A stretch of DNA of 33,246 nucleotides, from contig JAGLDA010000153.1 of assembly GCA_023145955.1 (NCBI GenBank), positions 1 through 33,246 of the forward strand, in the 5' to 3' direction. The translations under genes and the position numbers were made by a program. Position 1 is the stretch's first letter; every line of letters begins with the position of its first letter. This DNA is from Bacteroidales bacterium. Its GTDB lineage: Bacteria > Bacteroidota > Bacteroidia > Bacteroidales > UBA1556. The notes beneath the pieces were generated by a model. It did no database searches. It was not told where the DNA came from and saw only the letters and a list, made by a program, of their open reading frames with translations. Below are positions 24,645 through 33,177 of this stretch, in pieces.

Positions 24645-25712
24645 TTACCCCTTAATTACATCTTTATATTTATGAGTTTTATCAGCGCTCCAATAATGCT
24701 CTCCCAAAATCTTACTAACAGCTTTTTTAGGCATAACCTTCTCTAGATTACGATAAAGAATAATATCGTACTTACGGTGGAAATTTATCCAGCAACCATT
24801 ACAACCATTTTTATGTTCATCATGTATTTTTATGGTAGATGGCTTATTAATAATTTCTTCTAATGTTTCCTTATTCAAGTTACCAAGTATCAGTTGCTTA
24901 TTCTGACAGATAGGAATATCTCCATTAGGATAAATAACAATACTATCCTTAATACTATTACAGCTCAATTTAAGATTTCCATCTCTAAAATGAGTATAAA
25001 GAGCCATAAAATCATAGTTTTCTTCAAAATCCTTTACTACTTCAGGAATTTCGTCAATAGTATAATCTAGAGAATTCTGTGTATGATGTTCCTCTGATTT
25101 AGTATCGAAAAATTCCATAGTATTATAAATCCCTATGCGCATATCAGCACCATAGGTTTTACAAACTGCAGCAACATGCTTTAGGTCTTCAAAATTATTA
25201 AAAGGAGTAAGAGTAAACATCATTGACATTGGCACTACACCCTGCAATTCTTTCATTACTTTTATCACCTTATCATAACCATCTACACCACGCAAACCCT
25301 TATAAGCTTCCTTATCACCATCCAAAGAAATGAATAATCGCATTGGCTTATATTTCTTTACCGCCTCTATAAGTTTATCAGGCCTAAGAGCATTAGATAG
25401 TAAATCGTATTTAGGATGATTTGCCGATAAATAAGTTAAAATTTCATCAGACTCAGGGTGCAATAAAAACTCACCTCCCTCAAGGCCTATAACAGTATCT
25501 TTATCAACAACCTTGCTCTCTAATATTTCTTTAATTTTAGCAAAAGAAAGATGTTGCTTCGGACTTTTTGCCCATATAAAGCAGTGATTACATTTAGAAT
25601 CACATCTATCTGTCGCATAAAGCATTACTGTAGACAACTTTTTGTTTTTTGGTGTAATATTATTATTCACCATTTTTGTGCCTCTTTTTATATAGTCGGA
25701 AATTTTATACAT
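24645..25712 (-). CDS. radical SAM protein with twitch-type C-terminal domain
   Basis: A 355-residue radical SAM enzyme. The SAM-binding 4Fe-4S cluster is held by C37, C41 and C44 (CDSKCNHC), followed by GLEGGEFLLHPE, a GGE motif. Four C-terminal Cys (C251, C269, C304, C307, the last two in GCNGCW) with YPNGDIPIC suggest one auxiliary cluster, as in twitch/SPASM enzymes. Substrate unknown; similar domains act on peptides and sugars. An in-frame ATG at 25673 (MVNNNIT) is preceded by an AGAGG sequence and may be the true start. The gene follows the oxidoreductase by 7 nt on the same transcript, and nothing that looks like a peptide substrate is next to it. Confidence 0.85.
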   Translation of the reverse strand: MYKISDYIKRGTKMVNNNITPKNKKLSTVMLYATDRCDSKCNHCFIWAKSPKQHLSFAKIKEILESKVVDKDTVIGLEGGEFLLHPESDEILTYLSANHPKYDLLSNALRPDKLIEAVKKYKPMRLFISLDGDKEAYKGLRGVDGYDKVIKVMKELQGVVPMSMMFTLTPFNNFEDLKHVAAVCKTYGADMRIGIYNTMEFFDTKSEEHHTQNSLDYTIDEIPEVVKDFEENYDFMALYTHFRDGNLKLSCNSIKDSIVIYPNGDIPICQNKQLILGNLNKETLEEIINKPSTIKIHDEHKNGCNGCWINFHRKYDIILYRNLEKVMPKKAVSKILGEHYWSADKTHKYKDVIKG

Positions 25713-25719
25713 TTATTTT

Positions 25720-26748
25720 CTATTTTAGTTTATTCATTAATTCGTATGTATTCTTCAAAGACAAAAGAGCAGATTTATTATCGTTACTCTTGCCTTCGCA
25801 TATATCTAAAAATGTTTTTATCTCGTTATAATAACCCGATAATAATAACTGATTATGCTCTTGAACAGGTAAAAATGAGTTTCTCTCAAAAAGAATACTC
25901 TTAGTAATTACAGGCTTAATTACCTTTTCTAGTGGTATCCCTACTAAACTCTTAGGCTTATCAATTGCAATAAGTTCATCCGAATTTACACTCTCAAGAT
26001 ATGCTCTATCAGTATTAATAAAGAAAGCCTCTTCGGCTTTAGCCCACCAATAATCCGTTGATAGTTCTACATTGCCAATTATATTATCACTATGCAGCAG
26101 GTGCAATAAATATGTTATAACTCCTTTTGATTTTTCTATTTTTTGTATTGATGTAATTTCTGCTTTTCCAAAAATATAATTCACTATATCCAATGGATGA
26201 ATGAATAAGTCTAAAATAGCATCACCTTCAGGATAAAAACCAACTTTATACTTATAATTATAATGAGATACACCTTTTATATTTTCTTTCATTATTTGGT
26301 ATAAAGGTGCATATCGTTTTTGCATGCCCACTACTACCCTACCTTTGCTATTATCCTCAGCTACTATTAGTTGCTCTAATTCCTCACTCGTAAAACAAGG
26401 AGGTTTTTCTACAAATACATTTTTATCTTTTGCCAATACTTGCTTTATTAATTCAAAATGAGATGATGGGTTTGCTGAAATAAGAACACCATTAATTTCT
26501 GAATCGTTAAGAGCTATATTAATATCACTAATACCTTCAATACCATCATAGTTTTCGTTAATAGTTTTTGCGGTTGCTTCACTATTAGACACTATATATT
26601 TAAGATTAATATTTAGATAATCTAATACAGGATATAAGTTGTTAATAGAATGGTTACCAACACCAATAAAAGCATATTTTTGAGTATACTTTTTGGTTAG
26701 GAATTTAATTTTCCTATTGCTTTTATACTTCTCTATTAATTTTTGCAT
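25720..26748 (-). CDS. Gfo/Idh/MocA-family oxidoreductase
   Basis: A NAD(P)-dependent sugar-type dehydrogenase of about 342 residues. The nucleotide-binding start reads YAFIGVGNHSINNLYP, and the EKPP motif that holds the conserved catalytic Lys follows in NVFVEKPPC, with FIHPLDIVNYI further on. The start at 26748 (MQKLIEKYKSN) is preferred; an upstream ATG at 26790 is itself covered by a -7 box, so transcription would begin downstream of it. The N-terminal ~25 residues before the Rossmann fold are an extension. The following radical SAM gene is 7 nt away, pointing to a shared pathway, perhaps modified-sugar or glycan synthesis. The substrate cannot be read. Confidence 0.85.
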   Translation of the reverse strand: MQKLIEKYKSNRKIKFLTKKYTQKYAFIGVGNHSINNLYPVLDYLNINLKYIVSNSEATAKTINENYDGIEGISDINIALNDSEINGVLISANPSSHFELIKQVLAKDKNVFVEKPPCFTSEELEQLIVAEDNSKGRVVVGMQKRYAPLYQIMKENIKGVSHYNYKYKVGFYPEGDAILDLFIHPLDIVNYIFGKAEITSIQKIEKSKGVITYLLHLLHSDNIIGNVELSTDYWWAKAEEAFFINTDRAYLESVNSDELIAIDKPKSLVGIPLEKVIKPVITKSILFERNSFLPVQEHNQLLLSGYYNEIKTFLDICEGKSNDNKSALLSLKNTYELMNKLK

Positions 26749-26787
26749 ATTAAATATGTATTTGTCTTTATTTTTTTTAAGATTTGG

Positions 26788-26795
26788 CAAATGTA
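26788..26795 (-). promoter_or_regulatory. -7 box of the oxidoreductase/radical SAM operon
   Basis: Minus-strand TACATTTG is an exact TAnnTTTG match. Expected start near 26782, downstream of the ATG at 26790, which is why the start at 26748 is preferred. No clear -33. Confidence 0.4.
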
Positions 26796-26836
26796 ATGAA
26801 ATTGCTATATAATAATATATATGCTTTTATGACATT

Positions 26837-27604
26837 TTATCCCCTAGTAAAAACCCAATTATCGCCTTTACTAATTTGAGTATTAAAAGAATAGCCATCT
26901 ATATTAAATAATTTAAGCTCATCGGGATTATGAATTTTATTTTTAATAATAAAACTACTCATTAAGCCACGAGCCATTTTAGCATATATGGCTATCATTT
27001 TATATTTTCCATCTTTATACTCCTTAAATGAAGGTGTAATTACTCTAGCTTTCAACTCCCTTGTTTTCACTGCTTTAAAATACTCATTTGAAGCTAAGTT
27101 TATCAAAATATCATCACCATTGGAGTTTATATCGGCTTGCAATAAATCATTAATATCGTTATTCCAAAACTGGTATAGGTTCTTATTATCTCCAATGTTA
27201 ATCTTTGTTCCCATCTCCAGTCTATATGGCAATATTCCATCTAAAGGACGTAATAATCCATAGAAGCCCGATAATATTCTGAGTTTTTCTTGTGCAAACT
27301 TCCAGTCGCTTTCCGAAAAATCTTTTACATTCATCGATTGAAAAACCGCTCCATTAAAAGCAGATAATGCTGGAAGGAGTTTATAATCAGAAAATGGATA
27401 TTCCATCTGTTGATACCTCTGGAAATTCAATTGTGCCAAATTTTCACTTATATTCATCATTGACATAAAATCACTTACTTTTAGAGTTTTCATTCTCTTC
27501 AATAAGTTTATAGTATTGGCATCAAAACGAGTATCTGTTAATAGATTATTATCAAAATCGATATTATCATTAATTTTTTTTGCTGGAGATAAAATAAGTA
27601 TCAT
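26837..27604 (-). CDS. yaaA: YaaA-family peroxide-stress protein
   Basis: A 255-residue member of the YaaA (DUF328) family, which in E. coli lowers free iron and protects DNA and proteins during peroxide stress. The start MILILSPAKK is the invariant family opening, so the ATG at 27604 is right; an upstream ATG at 27745 would add 47 unrelated residues. Other family marks are FSGFYGLLRPLDGILPYRLEMG-like and AKMARGLMSSFI segments. A -7 box (27632-27639) lies just upstream. No oxidative-stress genes are adjacent. Confidence 0.92.
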   Translation of the reverse strand: MILILSPAKKINDNIDFDNNLLTDTRFDANTINLLKRMKTLKVSDFMSMMNISENLAQLNFQRYQQMEYPFSDYKLLPALSAFNGAVFQSMNVKDFSESDWKFAQEKLRILSGFYGLLRPLDGILPYRLEMGTKINIGDNKNLYQFWNNDINDLLQADINSNGDDILINLASNEYFKAVKTRELKARVITPSFKEYKDGKYKMIAIYAKMARGLMSSFIIKNKIHNPDELKLFNIDGYSFNTQISKGDNWVFTRG

Positions 27605-27631
27605 AATGTGCTTGTTTAAAATTATAATCAG

Positions 27632-27639
27632 CAAATTTA
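27632..27639 (-). promoter_or_regulatory. -7 box of yaaA
   Basis: Minus-strand TAAATTTG fits TAnnTTTG. Expected start near 27626, giving a leader of about 22 nt. It supports the yaaA start at 27604. Confidence 0.45.
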
Positions 27640-27670
27640 GATTTTTTTCCTTAATGTAGAAAAAAAATCG

Positions 27671-27678
27671 TATATTTG
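27671..27678 (+). promoter_or_regulatory. -7 box of the YkvA fusion gene
   Basis: TATATTTG fits TAnnTTTG. Expected start near 27684, leader about 70 nt. Divergent from the yaaA promoter, 32 nt apart. Confidence 0.4.
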
Positions 27679-27754
27679 GGCTTAACATAAAAGTCACATA
27701 GTTTTCACATAAGAAAATAGAAAAACCGCCGTTTTTTTTTAACATAAGCTGGTT

Positions 27755-28849
27755 ATGAAAGATATTTCAGAAATACATAAGGAAAAGTTTCACAAGCAAG
27801 TGAAAAAGATAAATAATAATGATGAAGTTATAGTTAAAGATAAGATTCAAGACGAAATAAACTTCCTAAAACAAAAAAATGATCGTAAATTAGATGGCTT
27901 AATAAGAAAAGCTGAGCTACTTGCAGAAATCATAAAATGTGATGAGTTTTTTATTAGTGAGACCTCTAGAAAATGGATAGTTTTTGGACTTAACTACCTT
28001 GTGTCTGATGTGGATATAATTCCTGATGCTATACCAATTATTGGTTATACTGATGATAATATGGTTTTAAGCTGGGTTAGCAATTTGGTAAAGCGAGATA
28101 TTCATCGATATAAAGAATTCATAAATGCTAAAACCAATAATTCCTCAATTCTTAATCATATAATTGAAGGAGATGGTGAACATCAAATTATTCTATTTCC
28201 AGGATTTTTTGAATCAAAAACTGAAGTTATTAATAGTGACTGGGTGAAATTATTAGGTTCCTTAAATGTTCCTTACAAAACAGCAGGCATTTCAATTTTT
28301 AATTGGGAAGTTACCTATTTGCATGAGCTTAATAAAACGCTACCGGTTATAGATCATGAGTTGAAACTAAAACCTGATTATGACACTGAATACTTTGGTA
28401 TAGAATGGCAACAGTTAAAAACTGACTTAAATCACCTTGGCAAGCAGTTGTCGATGGAGTTATATAATATAAAGAAAGATAGCCCCAATAAAAAAATTAT
28501 TGCAGTGTGTATGAACGCAGGCGCAATACCCCTATTCACAGCCATAGAAATGACAAATAGAACACTTGTTGATAATTTATATCTATTTGGCGCTACATGT
28601 TCCGAAAGAAGGTTCTTAAAAGTAATAGGAAATAAAGATATTATAGTATATAATTTCTTTTCGGACAATGATTATGCTTTAAGATTTATTTATGACAATT
28701 ACGAACTACAAAGTACTCCAATTGGGCTTGGCGAACTTCATAGGCTACGAACTACAAGTGTAATAAATACAAATGCTAGTAGCATTATCAATAAACATCA
28801 AGATTATCGATATAAGTTTGTTGAATTGATGAATAGTATAAAAAACTAG
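27755..28849 (+). CDS. YkvA (DUF1232) domain fused to an alpha/beta-hydrolase-like domain
   Basis: A 364-residue two-part protein. Residues about 55-115 form a YkvA/DUF1232 domain, with the core YLVSDVDIIPDAIPIIGYTD, a short hydrophobic motif usually found in small membrane-associated proteins. Residues about 140-364 look like an alpha/beta hydrolase of the DUF726/TMCO4 kind: IILFPGFFES, then VCMNAGAIPLFTA, LYLFGATCS, SDNDYALRF and KHQDYRY. The nucleophile elbow would be CMNAG, so N254 sits where Ser is expected, and the domain may be non-catalytic. Candidate acid and base are D304/D306 and H348. No exact family is recognised for the whole fusion, and the function is unknown. Confidence 0.65.
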   Translation: MKDISEIHKEKFHKQVKKINNNDEVIVKDKIQDEINFLKQKNDRKLDGLIRKAELLAEIIKCDEFFISETSRKWIVFGLNYLVSDVDIIPDAIPIIGYTDDNMVLSWVSNLVKRDIHRYKEFINAKTNNSSILNHIIEGDGEHQIILFPGFFESKTEVINSDWVKLLGSLNVPYKTAGISIFNWEVTYLHELNKTLPVIDHELKLKPDYDTEYFGIEWQQLKTDLNHLGKQLSMELYNIKKDSPNKKIIAVCMNAGAIPLFTAIEMTNRTLVDNLYLFGATCSERRFLKVIGNKDIIVYNFFSDNDYALRFIYDNYELQSTPIGLGELHRLRTTSVINTNASSIINKHQDYRYKFVELMNSIKN

Positions 28850-28902
28850 CTTTTTATTTAAAAAGCCATTACACAATTTGGGATTTCTAAGAAATAACTA
28901 AT

Positions 28903-30990
28903 CTAATAACTTCCCATCTGCTTTCGAGCAAACCACTCTACTGATACCAGTATAATTATTAGAAATAGTATATAAGGGAAATTTATTAAATCCTTATATA
29001 CACGAGTTTGGGATTCAATATTTACAATATCTTCTCTATTATTTATTTCATCTATTAGAGTATTATAATCATCTGCCACAAAGAATTTGGCATTAGAATT
29101 ATATGAAATTTTTCTTAATATATTATGATTGGCAACTACATTATTAGCCTCTAACTCAACAGCTTCCACATAGAATTTACCATTTTTTACAAAATCTCTA
29201 TTATTATATTTAGCGCTAGCAATAAAGCTATACTCTCCACGTGGCAGCCTTCCTGCTGCAACAGTATAGTTACGACTATTGTTTGAGAAAGAATATTGAT
29301 ATTTTTTTGAACCACTATCAATAATTTCTAAGTTTATTTGTGCATCATTTATTGGTTCATATGAAGCGTTATAAAACTGCGCATTAAAGACTACATCATC
29401 AAACTCTTTGTATTGGCTTTCCCACAGTATTTCAAATCTTTTATTAGTTTTTTGAATAGAAATAAATCTAATTAGCTTCATAATGAAACTATCAAAGTTT
29501 TTATGAGAATCATTCTCTGTATAGTCATACATACGCCATCGCCACAACCCTTCACCAAAAATAAATGCATTTCGTTTTCCACTATTTTCTGATATGCATA
29601 TTTGAGGGTAGTTAGTAGTAACAGACCCTATTTGCTGATAAAATATAGTCTGTACAGAATTAGTAGTTTTATATTTTCCGTAAGGAGAATATAATGGTGG
29701 AAATAGTGAAATCTGACTTGCAAAATCCTTAGGAACAACAAATTCCACGAAATTGTTATTCACTTTTGTTGTTGTTTCTACAAATGATTGTCGTTTAAAA
29801 TCAATAATAACTCCTGTATTATAAGCATTAAAATAATGCAAATTGGAATTTGACCCTAAAATCCAAAGAGTAGGAATATCTTCGTTTCGTATATTTTGAA
29901 CAATACTAGCACTTTGAACAGTATTATTAGGAATTTGATGTAGAATAGCTAAGGTATATTCTTTAATATTACCCTTAAATTTTCTAATATCAAACATCTC
30001 TAATTCGTATTCTTCACTAGACTTTATACAGTTCTGCAAAGCTGATATATCAGGGTGTGGACTCGAATATAGCAATAATACTTTTTTCTTACTTCCTAAT
30101 ACATCTACTTTTACTCTAGTGGTGTTATTTATTATATTACGCTCATTGTCTGTATCTTTAATGTGAACTTTAAAGGTTTTAAGTCCAGCAGTATTTTCTT
30201 CAACAAAGAATAAATGCTTTTGAAAATCATTATTGCTTTTGAAATAAATTTTCTTTGAATGGATGACTTTATTTTCTGAGGTAATTGTTAATATTGATGT
30301 TTTTCCCATAAGTCTTACCGCTGAGATGCTTATTTCTATAGGAAATTTATTTTTTATAAATACCGTTTTATTTACAAACACCTTTTCTATAGCAATATCA
30401 TGATGCATAACGGTATCGCCAAAACCTATGGTATATATAGGAAATTTGGAGTATTTGCTAGTATATGCAGGATTATTTCCCACATTGTATATACCATCAC
30501 TAAGCAATACAATGGCTCCAATATTATTATATTTATATTTCTCTAATATGGATACAAATACACTATTAATATCAGTTCTTAAACGAGAAAAAGTATTATT
30601 TCCACTCTTTTGCTCTATGGTATTTCCAAAGCTATAGTTAATTATATCGTATTTAGAAATTAGAGCTTCGTTTATTCCTTCTATTATTTTGTTATTATAT
30701 ATTTTTAGTTTTGCCGAATCACCAGATAAGATCATTGACTTAGAGTTATCTGAAAGTACAATTATCTTGGCTTTTTCCACGTCAGTTTGCCAACTTATAA
30801 ATAATGGAGATAAAAGCAAGAACCCCAATAATGAGAATGTAATAAACCTAAATGATGCTAATAATAGAGCCATAATCTTAGAAAAATCCTCTTTAGGATT
30901 TTTATAATATAGAATAGCCGTTAGTGCAAAACTTACAAATATTATTGGAAGAAGCCACCAAAAGCTATATATGGAACTAATTTCTATCAT
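28903..30990 (-). CDS. von Willebrand factor A membrane protein
   Basis: A 695-residue membrane protein. Two N-terminal membrane helices (about 8-28 and 38-60) are followed by a VWA domain from about 74, with a complete metal site, DNSKS (D81, S83, S85) and a later LLSDG. A long outer part (about 240-660) has beta-sandwich-like repeats plus a GATase1-like stretch around KKVLLLYSSPHPDISALQ, and a final membrane helix (about 670-690) ends in WFARKQMGSY. This architecture is common in Bacteroidota proteins related to Bat aerotolerance or CoxE-like systems, but the usual partner genes (batA-E, MoxR ATPase) are absent here. Exact role unknown. The last residues of the gene are 53 nt from the convergent YkvA fusion gene. 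Confidence 0.8.
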   Translation of the reverse strand: MIEISSIYSFWWLLPIIFVSFALTAILYYKNPKEDFSKIMALLLASFRFITFSLLGFLLLSPLFISWQTDVEKAKIIVLSDNSKSMILSGDSAKLKIYNNKIIEGINEALISKYDIINYSFGNTIEQKSGNNTFSRLRTDINSVFVSILEKYKYNNIGAIVLLSDGIYNVGNNPAYTSKYSKFPIYTIGFGDTVMHHDIAIEKVFVNKTVFIKNKFPIEISISAVRLMGKTSILTITSENKVIHSKKIYFKSNNDFQKHLFFVEENTAGLKTFKVHIKDTDNERNIINNTTRVKVDVLGSKKKVLLLYSSPHPDISALQNCIKSSEEYELEMFDIRKFKGNIKEYTLAILHQIPNNTVQSASIVQNIRNEDIPTLWILGSNSNLHYFNAYNTGVIIDFKRQSFVETTTKVNNNFVEFVVPKDFASQISLFPPLYSPYGKYKTTNSVQTIFYQQIGSVTTNYPQICISENSGKRNAFIFGEGLWRWRMYDYTENDSHKNFDSFIMKLIRFISIQKTNKRFEILWESQYKEFDDVVFNAQFYNASYEPINDAQINLEIIDSGSKKYQYSFSNNSRNYTVAAGRLPRGEYSFIASAKYNNRDFVKNGKFYVEAVELEANNVVANHNILRKISYNSNAKFFVADDYNTLIDEINNREDIVNIESQTRVYKDLINFPYILFLIIILVSVEWFARKQMGSY

Positions 30991-31027
30991 TTACTTTACT
31001 ATAAGGAAAATATTAGTTTATAATATG

Positions 31028-31035
31028 CAAATATA
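31028..31035 (-). promoter_or_regulatory. -7 box of the VWA gene
   Basis: Minus-strand TATATTTG fits TAnnTTTG. Expected start near 31022, about 30 nt before the ATG at 30990. It lies directly beside the yggS -33 element, so the two divergent promoters could interfere. Confidence 0.4.
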
Positions 31036-31037
31036 AA

Positions 31038-31068
31038 TTTGTTACTAATACATTCTTATATAACTTTG
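31038..31068 (+). promoter_or_regulatory. consensus promoter of yggS
   Basis: TTTG at 31038-31041, exactly 19 nt, then TAACTTTG at 31061-31068: the full Bacteroidota TTTG-N19-TAnnTTTG consensus, the best in the window. Expected start near 31074. It fixes the yggS start at 31095, since the ATG at 31077 would have almost no leader. Confidence 0.75.
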
Positions 31069-31094
31069 CACTTTTAATGAACATACTTATAACG

Positions 31095-31772
31095 ATGAGC
31101 AATATTGGAGATAAAATAGCAAGTATTAAAGGGCAATTGCCTGAACAAGTTCGCCTAGTAGCAGTTTCAAAAACCAAGCCCATAGAAGACATTCAAGAGG
31201 CTTATGATTCAGGACATAGAATTTTTGGAGAGAATAAAGCACTAGAATTACGTGATAAAGCACTAGTACTACCAGATAACATCCATTGGCACTTTATTGG
31301 CCACCTACAGCGCAATAAAGTAAAATTTATAGCTCCTTTTGTAAAGCTAATTCATGCTGTTGATAGCCTTAGGCTACTAAAAGAAATTGATAAGCAAGCA
31401 AAGGCTAACGATAGAATTATTTCATGCTTATTGCAGTTTCATATAGCTAGCGAAGAGGCCAAATTTGGCTTGAATATAGCCGAAGCTAGTGAATTATTAT
31501 CATCTGATGAGTATAAAGAAATGAAAAATATTAAAATTACTGGAGTAATGGGTATGGCTAGTAACACCTTTGATACTGATCTAGTTAGAGCAGAATTTAA
31601 GCATCTATTAAACATATTTCAAAGCCTTAGGTATAAGTTTTTTCTCGACAATATTTTTTATAGAGAAATATCTATGGGTATGTCTAACGATTATCAAATT
31701 GCGGTGCAAGAAGGCAGTACATTAGTAAGGATTGGTAGCTCAATATTTGGTGCAAGAAATTATAAAAAATAG
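31095..31772 (+). CDS. yggS: YggS/PLPBP pyridoxal-phosphate homeostasis protein
   Basis: A PLP-binding alanine-racemase-like barrel protein of about 225 residues, without its own catalysis, that keeps free PLP and amino-acid pools in balance. The PLP-binding Lys is in VRLVAVSKTKP, followed by FGENKALEL, the WHFIGHLQRNK motif and, at the end, MGMSNDYQIAVQEGSTLVRIGSSIFG, all diagnostic of YggS. An ATG at 31077 would add six residues; the start at 31095 (MSNIGDKI) fits the promoter and family. Confidence 0.95.
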   Translation: MSNIGDKIASIKGQLPEQVRLVAVSKTKPIEDIQEAYDSGHRIFGENKALELRDKALVLPDNIHWHFIGHLQRNKVKFIAPFVKLIHAVDSLRLLKEIDKQAKANDRIISCLLQFHIASEEAKFGLNIAEASELLSSDEYKEMKNIKITGVMGMASNTFDTDLVRAEFKHLLNIFQSLRYKFFLDNIFYREISMGMSNDYQIAVQEGSTLVRIGSSIFGARNYKK

Positions 31773-31808
31773 CAAATAAACTATATTAGCAAATATGCAT
31801 ATAATTAC

Positions 31809-31816
31809 TACATTTG
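31809..31816 (+). promoter_or_regulatory. -7 box of the oxoamine synthase gene
   Basis: TACATTTG fits TAnnTTTG. Expected start near 31822, leader about 39 nt to the GTG at 31861. No clear -33. Confidence 0.4.
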
Positions 31817-31860
31817 CTGCTTATAAAAATAGAACTTAATAATACTTAAAATATATAACT

Positions 31861-33117
31861 GTGGATTTATTTAAGAAAGTAGTTAGCCGTCCGGGAAGTT
31901 TAGGGAAATACCAAAAAGAAGCACATGGATATTTTGCTTTTCCTAAGCTAGAAGGGGAAATATCATCACGAATGATGTTTCGTGGCAAAGAAAAATTGGT
32001 ATGGAGTTTAAATAACTATATTGGTTTGGGAAATCATCCTGAGGTAAGAAAAGCCGATGCTGAAGCAGCAGCTGAATATGGTATGGCATATCCTATGGGT
32101 GCCCGTATGATGTCTGGTCAAACAAAGTATCATGAAGAATTAGAAGAAAACCTAACTAATTTTGTAAAGAAAGAAAAAACATTTTTACTAAACTATGGAT
32201 ACCAAGGCATAATGTCTATTATTGATTCTATGGTTGATCGTAATGATGTAATTGTATATGATTCAGAATGCCATGCAAGTATTATGGATGGAATATTCTT
32301 ACATAAAGCAAAAGGTGGTAAAAGTTTCGTATTTCCACATAACGATATTCCTCGTGCAGAAAAAATGCTTGGATTTGCAAATAAACGTATTGCAGAAACA
32401 GGCGGCGGTATATTACTTATAACCGAAGGTGTATTTGGCATGGCTGGAGATATGGGAAAGCTTGATGAAATTGCAGCATTAAAAGATAAAATTGAATTCC
32501 GCATGCTAGTGGATGATGCTCATGGTTTTGGAACTATGGGAGAAACAGGATATGGAGCAGGAGAACATTTTGGTGTTCAAGATAAGATAGATTTATACTT
32601 TAGTACTTTTGCCAAATCTATGGCAGGAATTGGAGCGTTTATTTCTGGTGATGAAGAGATTATAGATTTCTTAATGTATAATATGCGTTCTCAAATTTTC
32701 GCTAAATCGCTTCCTATGCCTATGGTTAAAGGTGCAATAAAACGCCTAGAGATGCTTATTAGCATGCCTGAGCTTAGAGAGCAATTATGGACTGTTGCTA
32801 ATGCATTGCAAAAAGGACTTAAAGAGAATGGTTTTGATATAGGAGTTACAAACTCTCCAGTTACCCCAGTTTATTTAAAAGGTGGAGTGCCTGAGGCTAC
32901 AAATCTTATATTCGACCTTCGCGAAAAGCATGATGTATTCTGTTCAGTGGTAGTTTATCCTGTAATTCCTAAAGGAGAAATACTATTACGCTTAATTCCA
33001 ACAGCAATACACACTCTTGAAGATGTAAATTATACTATTGATGCCTTTAAAGCTGTAAAAAGTAAGCTTGACTCTGGTGAATATGCTAGCATGACAATGA
33101 TTAATGCTAATAAGTAG
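31861..33117 (+). CDS. alpha-oxoamine synthase (serine palmitoyltransferase / cysteate acyltransferase type)
   Basis: A 418-residue PLP enzyme of the family that condenses an amino acid with an acyl-CoA (AONS, KBL, SPT). The PLP Lys is K252 in FSTFAKSMAG; DDAHGFGTMG (D218, H221) and DSECHASIMDG (H138) are family marks. It is not a typical BioF or KBL: the usual FSTGFQANLG stretch reads LLNYGYQGIMS. In Bacteroidota this clade likely makes the sphingoid base of ceramides, using serine, or that of sulfonolipids, using cysteate. The window does not decide which. It starts with GTG, as no ATG lies near the expected N-terminus. The flanking gene end is an acyl-CoA ligase, fitting lipid synthesis. 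Confidence 0.85.
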   Translation: MDLFKKVVSRPGSLGKYQKEAHGYFAFPKLEGEISSRMMFRGKEKLVWSLNNYIGLGNHPEVRKADAEAAAEYGMAYPMGARMMSGQTKYHEELEENLTNFVKKEKTFLLNYGYQGIMSIIDSMVDRNDVIVYDSECHASIMDGIFLHKAKGGKSFVFPHNDIPRAEKMLGFANKRIAETGGGILLITEGVFGMAGDMGKLDEIAALKDKIEFRMLVDDAHGFGTMGETGYGAGEHFGVQDKIDLYFSTFAKSMAGIGAFISGDEEIIDFLMYNMRSQIFAKSLPMPMVKGAIKRLEMLISMPELREQLWTVANALQKGLKENGFDIGVTNSPVTPVYLKGGVPEATNLIFDLREKHDVFCSVVVYPVIPKGEILLRLIPTAIHTLEDVNYTIDAFKAVKSKLDSGEYASMTMINANK

Positions 33118-33134
33118 ATAAAACTATAACTTAT

Positions 33135-33173
33135 AAAGCCCGAAATATTTTTTTATATATTTCGGGCTTTTTT
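33135..33173. terminator. bidirectional terminator between convergent genes
   Basis: A perfect 14-bp stem (33135-33148 with 33157-33170) with an 8-nt loop, starting AAAGCCCGAAATAT and followed by a T-run. An A-run at the other end makes it work on both strands, serving the oxoamine synthase and the minus-strand ligase. Confidence 0.9.
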
Positions 33174-33177
33174 ATGT

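Noticed and set aside
24645..26748. Radical SAM gene as a RiPP (modified peptide) maturase
   Set aside because: No short precursor peptide gene is visible beside it, and its neighbour is a sugar-type oxidoreductase; unsupported.
28849..28866. GCTTTTT-ATTT-AAAAAGC hairpin between the YkvA fusion and VWA genes
   Set aside because: The stem is mostly A-T, overlaps the stop codon and lacks a T-run on either strand; may be chance in AT-rich DNA.
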